Assembly: GCF_030767025.1 (NCBI RefSeq)
Contig: NZ_JASITE010000013.1
Span: forward strand, 1-64,000
Direction of reading: 5' to 3'
Length of the DNA stretch: 64,000 bases
DNA from: Nocardia sp. CC227C
GTDB taxonomy: Bacteria > Actinomycetota > Actinomycetes > Mycobacteriales > Mycobacteriaceae
Part shown: one piece after another, positions 59,287 to 64,000 of the stretch
Layout: each line of letters starts with the position of its first letter
Position numbering within the stretch: position 1 is the stretch's first letter
The notes under the pieces: generated by a model
Told to the model about the DNA's origin: nothing
What the model saw: the letters and a program-made list of their open reading frames with translations, nothing else
Database searches by the model: none
Position numbers and translations under genes: made by a program

Positions 59287-60249
59287 GTGACTCTGGGGAA
59301 CACCGAAGTACTCGCCGCGCCGCTGCGGATGCAGTTCGATTACACCCGCTCCACCGGTCCGACCATCGGCCGCTTCCTGACCGGCCTGCGCGCCGGGCAG
59401 ATCGTCGGCGTGCGCGGTTCCGACGGACGCGTGATCGTGCCGCCAGCGGAATTCGATCCGATCACCGCCGAACCGCTGACCGAGTTCGTGGATGTCGCCG
59501 ACGTGGGCACCGTGCAGTCGTGGAGCTGGGTGGCCGAACCGCTGCCGGGCCAGCCCTTCGACCGCCCCTTCGCCTGGGCGCTCATCAAACTCGACGGCGC
59601 GGACACCGCCCTGCTGCACGCCGTGGACGTGTCCTCGCCCGCGGACATCAGCACCGGCATGCGGGTGCGGGCGCGCTGGGCCACCGAGCGCAAGGGCTAC
59701 ATCCACGACATCGCCTGCTTCGAGCCCGGCGAATTCTCCGTCGCCGCGACCCCTTCGGCGGAGGCCGAGCCGATCACGGGCATCGTCACGCCGATCGACC
59801 TGAGCTTCAAGCACACCGCCGCGCCGCAGGAGACCGCCTTCCTGAAAGCACTGGTGGAGGGCAAGCTGCTCGGCGCGAAGGCGGGCGGTGACGGCAAGGT
59901 GTACTTCCCGCCGCGCGGCGCGGACCCGCGCACCGGCGCACCCACCGAGGACTACGTCGACCTGCCCGACACCGGCATCGTCACCACCTACTGCGTGGTC
60001 AACGTGCCGTTCCAGGGCCAGCGCATCAAGCCGCCGTACGTGGCCGCCTACATCCTGCTGGACGGCGCGGACATCCCCTTCCTGCACCTGGTGCTCGGCA
60101 TCGACGCCACCGAGGTGCGCATGGGCATGCGGGTGAAGGCCGTGTGGAAACCGCGCGAGGAATGGGATTACGGGCTGGACAACATCTCCCATTTCGAGCC
60201 CACCGGCGAGCCCGACGCCGAGTACGAGACCTTCGCGCACCACCTGTAG
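59287..60249 (+). CDS. Two-domain OB-fold (DUF35-like) sterol thiolase partner
   Basis: 320 residues from GTG 59287. It consists of two similar OB-fold halves (about 15-150 and 165-310); each has a pattern like GKVYFPPRGADPRTGAPTED and FQGQRIKPPYVAAYILLDGA, ending in MRVKAVWKPREEWDYGLDNI. DUF35-type proteins bind acyl-CoA and pair with Ltp thiolase-like lyases that cut the sterol side chain. The usual zinc-ribbon cysteines are absent. It corresponds to Rv3521; the following genes are its likely partners ltp4 and ltp3. Confidence 0.9.
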   Translation: MTLGNTEVLAAPLRMQFDYTRSTGPTIGRFLTGLRAGQIVGVRGSDGRVIVPPAEFDPITAEPLTEFVDVADVGTVQSWSWVAEPLPGQPFDRPFAWALIKLDGADTALLHAVDVSSPADISTGMRVRARWATERKGYIHDIACFEPGEFSVAATPSAEAEPITGIVTPIDLSFKHTAAPQETAFLKALVEGKLLGAKAGGDGKVYFPPRGADPRTGAPTEDYVDLPDTGIVTTYCVVNVPFQGQRIKPPYVAAYILLDGADIPFLHLVLGIDATEVRMGMRVKAVWKPREEWDYGLDNISHFEPTGEPDAEYETFAHHL

Positions 60250-60264
60250 AGAGGCGCTGAAACC

Positions 60265-61341
60265 TTGAGTAACACAACGGATATCGCGGTGGTGGGGTTC
60301 GCGCACGCACCGCATGTGCCGGAGACCTTCGGCACCACCAACGGCGTGGAGATGTTGCAACCGTGCTTCACGCGGCTGTACGACTCGCTCGGCATCGAAA
60401 CCGCCGATATCGACTTCTGGTGCTCCGGCTCCTCGGATTACCTTGCCGGGCGCGCCTTCTCCTTCATCTCGGCCATCGACTCCATCGGCGCGGTGCCGCC
60501 CATCAACGAATCCCACGTGGAGATGGACGCGGCCTGGGCGCTGTACGAGGCATGGGTGAAACTCCGCTCCGGACAGGCGAAGACGGCGCTGGTGTACGGC
60601 TTCGGCAAGCCCTCGGCGGGCACGCTGCGCCAGGTGCTCACCCTCCAGACCGACCCCTATGTGGTCGCGCCGCTGTGGCCGGACGCGGTGTCCATGGCCG
60701 GATTGCAGGCGCGGGCCGGACTGGACGCCGGACGCTGGAGCGAACAGGACATGGCCGCCGTCGCCGCCAACAGCGCCGCCGCCGCGGCCGCCTACGGCGA
60801 GGCGACCGAGACCGCCCGAGCCGAGACCGATATCGAGAAGCTGCTGGCCGCGCCCTATGTGGCCGACCCCTTCCGCGCCCACGACATCGCGCCCATCACC
60901 GACGGCGCGGCCGCCATCGTGCTGGCCGTTGGCGACCGGGCGCGCGAGCTGTGCGACCGGCCCGCCTGGCTGACCGGCATGGCGCACTACATCGACACCC
61001 CCATGCTGGGCGCGCGCGACCTCACCGTCTCGGAGTCCACCGCCCGCGCGGCCCGCGCCGCCATCGGCGACGGCCCCGCCGGATTCGATGTCGCCGAGCT
61101 GAACGCGCAGTACAGCCACGAGGAACTCATCCTCAAACAGGCCATCGGACTCAACGGTTCCACCCGCATCAACCCTTCCGGCGGACCGCTGGCGGGCAAC
61201 CCCCTGTTCGCGGCGGGTCTGGAGCGCATCGGCTTCGCCGCCACCGAGATCATCAACGGCAATGCGGAACGCGCGCTGGCCCACGCCAGCAGCGGTCCGG
61301 CATTGCAGCAGAACCTGGTCGCCACCTTGGAGGCACGATGA
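60265..61341 (+). CDS. ltp4: Thiolase-like lipid-transfer protein Ltp4
   Basis: 358 residues from TTG 60265, the only start that gives the family N-terminus SNTTDIAVVGFAHAPHVPET. Non-decarboxylating thiolase fold with SCP-x/thiolase-type GSSDYLAGRAFSFISAIDSI and a C-terminal NPSGGPLAGNPLFAAGLERI. In Rhodococcus ltp3 and ltp4 are required for degradation of C24-branched sterol side chains, where they act as aldolases with a DUF35 partner. Its stop overlaps the next gene (ATGA). Confidence 0.93.
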   Translation: MSNTTDIAVVGFAHAPHVPETFGTTNGVEMLQPCFTRLYDSLGIETADIDFWCSGSSDYLAGRAFSFISAIDSIGAVPPINESHVEMDAAWALYEAWVKLRSGQAKTALVYGFGKPSAGTLRQVLTLQTDPYVVAPLWPDAVSMAGLQARAGLDAGRWSEQDMAAVAANSAAAAAAYGEATETARAETDIEKLLAAPYVADPFRAHDIAPITDGAAAIVLAVGDRARELCDRPAWLTGMAHYIDTPMLGARDLTVSESTARAARAAIGDGPAGFDVAELNAQYSHEELILKQAIGLNGSTRINPSGGPLAGNPLFAAGLERIGFAATEIINGNAERALAHASSGPALQQNLVATLEAR

Positions 61342-62552
61342 ACGCAGCAGCGCACAGCGATTCGGTGAGGGGTGGTGGCCGGGCGACGGGCAACCCTGCC
61401 GCCGTACTCGGCACGGGCCAGACCAACCATGTGACCAAGCGGTCGGACGTGTCCATGGCGGGTATGTGCCGCGAGGCCATCGACCGCGCGCTCGCCGACG
61501 CCGAACTCACCATGGCCGATATCGACGCGGTCGTCATCGGCAAGGCCCCCGACTTCTTCGAGGGCTCCATGATGCCGGAGCTGTTCCTCTCCGATGCCCT
61601 GGGCGCGACCGGGAAGCCGCTGCTGCGCGTGCACACCGCCGGTTCGGTGGGCGGCTCCACCGGCGTCGTGGCCGCCAATCACGTCCAGGCGGGCGTGTAC
61701 GGCAAGGTGCTCGCCGTCGCCTGGGAGAAGCAGTCGGAATCCAATGCCATGTGGGCGCTGTCGAATCCGGTGCCCTTCACCAAGCCGGTGGGCGCGGGCG
61801 CGGGCGGCTACTTCGCCCCGCACGTGCGCGCCTACATCCGCCGCGCCAATGCCCCGCTGCACATCGGGGCCATGGTCGCGGTGAAGGACCGTCGCAACGG
61901 CGCTCGCAACCCGCTCGCCCACCTGCGGCAGGCCGATATCACCATGGAGTCGGTGCTGGCCTCCCAAATGCTGTGGGACCCCATTCGTTTCGACGAGACC
62001 TGCCCGTCCTCGGACGGCGCGTGCGCGCTGGTCATCGGCGACGAGTCCGCGGCCAAGGAGCAGGAGGCCCGCGGCCGGAAGGTGGCGTGGGTGCACGGCA
62101 CCGCCATGCGCACCGAACCGCTCGCCTACGCCGGGCGCGATCAGGTGAACCCCCTGGCCGGAAAGGACGCCGCCCGCGCCCTGTGGGAGCAGGCCGGCAT
62201 CACCAATCCGCTCGAGGAGATCGACGCGGCCGAGATCTATGTGCCGTTCTCCTGGTTCGAGCCCATGTGGCTGGAGAACCTCGGCTTCATGCCCGAGGGC
62301 GAGGGCTGGAAACTCACCGACTCCGGCGACACCGCCATCGGCGGGAAGCTCCCGGTCAATCCGTCCGGCGGCGTGCTGTCGTCCAACCCGATCGGCGCGT
62401 CCGGGCTCATTCGCTTCGCCGAGGCCGCCAAGCAGGTGATGGGCCGGGCGGGCGACTACCAGGTGGAGAACGCCCGCAAAGCCTTCGGCCACGCCTATGG
62501 CGGCGGCTCGCAGTACTTCTCGATGTGGGTCGTGGGGAGTGAGCAGCCGTGA
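61338..62552 (+). CDS. ltp3: Thiolase-like lipid-transfer protein Ltp3
   Basis: 404 residues from ATG 61338, overlapping the ltp4 stop by 4 bases. Thiolase fold: AVLGTGQTNHVTKRSDVSMA, VHTAGSVGGSTGVVAANHVQ (a His in place of the usual Cys region) and a C-terminal NPSGGVLSSNPIGASGLIRF with GHAYGGGSQ. Partner of Ltp4 in side-chain cleavage. The start of the next gene overlaps its stop (GTGA), so all four genes from 59287 are one operon. Confidence 0.93.
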   Translation: MNAAAHSDSVRGGGRATGNPAAVLGTGQTNHVTKRSDVSMAGMCREAIDRALADAELTMADIDAVVIGKAPDFFEGSMMPELFLSDALGATGKPLLRVHTAGSVGGSTGVVAANHVQAGVYGKVLAVAWEKQSESNAMWALSNPVPFTKPVGAGAGGYFAPHVRAYIRRANAPLHIGAMVAVKDRRNGARNPLAHLRQADITMESVLASQMLWDPIRFDETCPSSDGACALVIGDESAAKEQEARGRKVAWVHGTAMRTEPLAYAGRDQVNPLAGKDAARALWEQAGITNPLEEIDAAEIYVPFSWFEPMWLENLGFMPEGEGWKLTDSGDTAIGGKLPVNPSGGVLSSNPIGASGLIRFAEAAKQVMGRAGDYQVENARKAFGHAYGGGSQYFSMWVVGSEQP

Positions 62553-62974
62553 CCACCACCACCGAGCATCCGGCGCGGGTCGCCGGGGCAGCCTCGCAGG
62601 CCGCCGTCCGGGCGCGCGACAAGGCGGCCTGGGTCGCGCTCTTCGCCGCCGACGGCATTGTCGAGGACCCGGTCGGCCCGTCCTTCTTCGACCCCGAGGG
62701 CAAGGGGCACCGCGGCGCGGAGGCCATCGCGGCATTCTGGGACAAGGCGATCGCCCCGACCGAGCAGATCGAATTTCACTTCGAGGACTCCTTCGCCTGC
62801 GGTCGCGAGATCGCCTTCACCGGGAAGATCCGCACCTACATGGGCGGCCAGGTGATCGACGCCGAGGGTGTCTTCACCTACAAGGTGGACGAGGACGGGA
62901 AGATTCTCGCCCTGCGCGCCTTCTGGGAACAGGAGCGCGCCATGGCGACCATGAAACCCGCTGGAACACGCTAG
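62549..62974 (+). CDS. Ketosteroid-isomerase-like NTF2-fold protein
   Basis: 141 residues from GTG 62549, overlapping ltp3 as GTGA. It resembles delta-5-3-ketosteroid isomerase: VALFAADGIVEDPVGPSFFD places an Asp (residue 40) where the isomerase has its catalytic Asp38 (VEDPVG), and DGKILALRAFWEQERAMA matches the end of that enzyme. The second catalytic Asp (Asp99) is not obvious, a Glu or Thr stands near it, so activity is uncertain. Translational coupling to ltp3 suggests it acts on a sterol intermediate. Function inferred. Confidence 0.8.
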   Translation: MTTTTEHPARVAGAASQAAVRARDKAAWVALFAADGIVEDPVGPSFFDPEGKGHRGAEAIAAFWDKAIAPTEQIEFHFEDSFACGREIAFTGKIRTYMGGQVIDAEGVFTYKVDEDGKILALRAFWEQERAMATMKPAGTR

Positions 62975-62979
62975 AACCC

Positions 62980-63006
62980 GTGCCCGCCCGCCGTGCGGGC
63001 GGGCAC
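62980..63006 (+). terminator. Hairpin after the ltp operon
   Basis: GTGCCCGCCCGC at 62980-62991 pairs with GCGGGCGGGCAC at 62995-63006 around CGT, a perfect 12-bp stem starting 6 bases after the stop codon. Confidence 0.85.
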
Positions 63007-63045
63007 CGGGCGTTCGTCAGGGCGTGCGACATGTGGCCCGGAAAG

Positions 63046-63081
63046 CGCGGCGGGCGGCCGGAGTTCCGGACGCCCGCCGCG
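63046..63081. terminator. Hairpin before the cyp125 3' end
   Basis: CGCGGCGGGCG at 63046-63056 pairs with CGCCCGCCGCG at 63071-63081. It lies 35 bases beyond the cyp125 stop on the minus strand and can end that transcript, or the ltp operon as a second stop. Confidence 0.8.
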
Positions 63082-63115
63082 TTCTTCGTCTCAGTCTTCG
63101 TCTCAGCTCTTGGTC

Positions 63116-64000
63116 TCAGTGCTGCACGGGGCAGGTCCGGTAGTCGACCTCGAACTCCTTGATCCCGTTGAGCCAGCCCGAGCGCAGCCGCCGGGGATCG
63201 CCGATGCCGGTGATATCCGGCATGTGGTCGGCGATGGCATTGAAGATGATCTCCACCTCCAGGCGCGCCAGATTCGCGCCGATGCAGAAGTGCGCACCGG
63301 TACCGCCGAAGGACAAGTGCGGGTTGGGATCCCGCAGGATGTCGAAGGTGAAGGGGTTCTCGAACACCTCTTCGTCGAAGTTGGCCGACCGGTAGAGCAG
63401 CACCACCCGCTGCCCCTTCTCGATCCGGACGCCCGAGAGTTCGGTGTCCTCCAACGCCGTGCGCTGGAACATGCTGACCGGCGTGGCCCAGCGGATGATC
63501 TCGTCCGCCGCCGTCAGGGGCCGCTGCTGTTTGAACAGCTCCCACTGCTCCGGATTCTCGAGGAAGGCGAGCATGCCGTGCGTGGTGGCATTGCGGGTGG
63601 TCTCGTTGCCCGCCACGGCGAGCATCATGACGAAGAAGCCGAACTCCTCCGACGACAGCGACTCACCGTCGATCTCGGCCTGCACCAGCTCGGTGACGAT
63701 ATCGCTGGCCGGACACCGCTTGCGCTCCTCGGCCATCTGGTACGAGTAGCCGAGGATCTCGGTGGAGGCGACCAGCGGGTCGGCATCGCTGTCCGGATCG
63801 TCGTAGCCGGTCATCTCGTTGGACCAGCGGAAGATCTTCTTCCGGTCCTCCTGCGGTACACCGATCAGCTCGGCGATGGCCTGCAGCGGCAGTTCGGCCG
63901 CCACCTGCTCGACGAAGTCGCCGCGCCCCGACTCGGCGGCGGCCCGCACGATCCGCTCGGCGCGCGCGGTCAGCTCGGCGCGCAGGCCGTTGATCACGCG
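63116..64000 (-). CDS. cyp125: Cytochrome P450 Cyp125 (5' end outside the window)
   Basis: About 295 C-terminal codons of a P450; the frame stays open to the window edge, so roughly the first third is missing. Visible are MLAVAGNETTRNATTHGMLA (oxygen-binding I helix), DEIIRWATPVSMFQRTALED and the haem-binding FGGTGAHFCIGANLARLEVE with the ligand Cys. These follow Cyp125, the sterol C26/C27 hydroxylase that begins side-chain breakdown, closely, including NGLRAELTARAERIVR. It converges on the ltp operon. Its KstR-controlled promoter, if any, is outside the window. Confidence 0.94.
   Translation of the reverse strand, partial: RVINGLRAELTARAERIVRAAAESGRGDFVEQVAAELPLQAIAELIGVPQEDRKKIFRWSNEMTGYDDPDSDADPLVASTEILGYSYQMAEERKRCPASDIVTELVQAEIDGESLSSEEFGFFVMMLAVAGNETTRNATTHGMLAFLENPEQWELFKQQRPLTAADEIIRWATPVSMFQRTALEDTELSGVRIEKGQRVVLLYRSANFDEEVFENPFTFDILRDPNPHLSFGGTGAHFCIGANLARLEVEIIFNAIADHMPDITGIGDPRRLRSGWLNGIKEFEVDYRTCPVQH

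Noticed and set aside
59275..61284. Minus-strand open frame of 669 codons opposite the OB-fold and ltp4 genes
   Set aside because: It spans two well-supported sterol genes in antisense and has no domain pattern.

Overview
The window is high-G+C DNA from a mycolic-acid actinobacterium, most probably a Nocardia or close relative. This rests on MspA-type porin sequences, an antigen-85-like esterase, a complete mce4-type operon with Mce-associated genes, KstR-type operators (TnnAACnnGTTnnA) and F420/LLM enzymes. The species call is inference; no database was searched.

Bases 1-10,060 are accessory. Two imperfect copies of one module lie in the same orientation (about 1-4,200 and 6,500-9,390). Each holds an MspA-like porin gene, three overlapping very small genes (54, about 73 and about 60 codons), a divergent XRE regulator and a DUF222/EF-Tu-like tail. 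Both porin copies are damaged: copy 1 by two frameshifts, copy 2 by an amber codon in the signal peptide. The regulators differ completely although their flanks match, and a stranded 3' end of the copy-2 type lies behind regulator 1. A secreted proline-rich protein and a lipoprotein follow porin copy 2. A FitAB/VapBC pair sits at the far border.

Bases 10,100-32,100 are mostly conserved chromosome carrying purine genes (purQ, purS, purB, purD), peptidases (M18, M20, oligopeptidase B, M23), an aminotransferase, two HIT proteins and regulators, resembling the purD-purB-ptrB-purS-purQ-pepC neighbourhood of mycobacteria. A glutamate decarboxylase gene there has decayed to a pseudogene next to an intact GadC-like antiporter.

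Bases 32,300-38,600 carry a barwin/RlpA-like secreted protein, otsA, an orphan mbtH, tRNA-Thr(TGT), a truncated HTH gene overlapping a CYTH gene that seems to start at CTG, and a VOC gene behind a DtxR-type palindrome.

Bases 38,600-64,000 are a sterol-import and side-chain-degradation region: yrbE4AB-mce4ABCDEF with two Mce-associated genes, hsd4A, fdxD, fadE26-fadE27, fadD19, an LLM oxidoreductase, a two-OB-fold DUF35-like protein, ltp4, ltp3, a ketosteroid-isomerase-like gene and the 3' part of cyp125. Six KstR-like boxes link these genes: Mce4 imports sterol, Cyp125 oxidises the side-chain terminus, FadD19 makes the CoA ester, FadE26/27 dehydrogenates it, and Hsd4A and the Ltp proteins act in later side-chain steps. 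A SigG-like ECF sigma factor and a VOC protein are embedded in this region.
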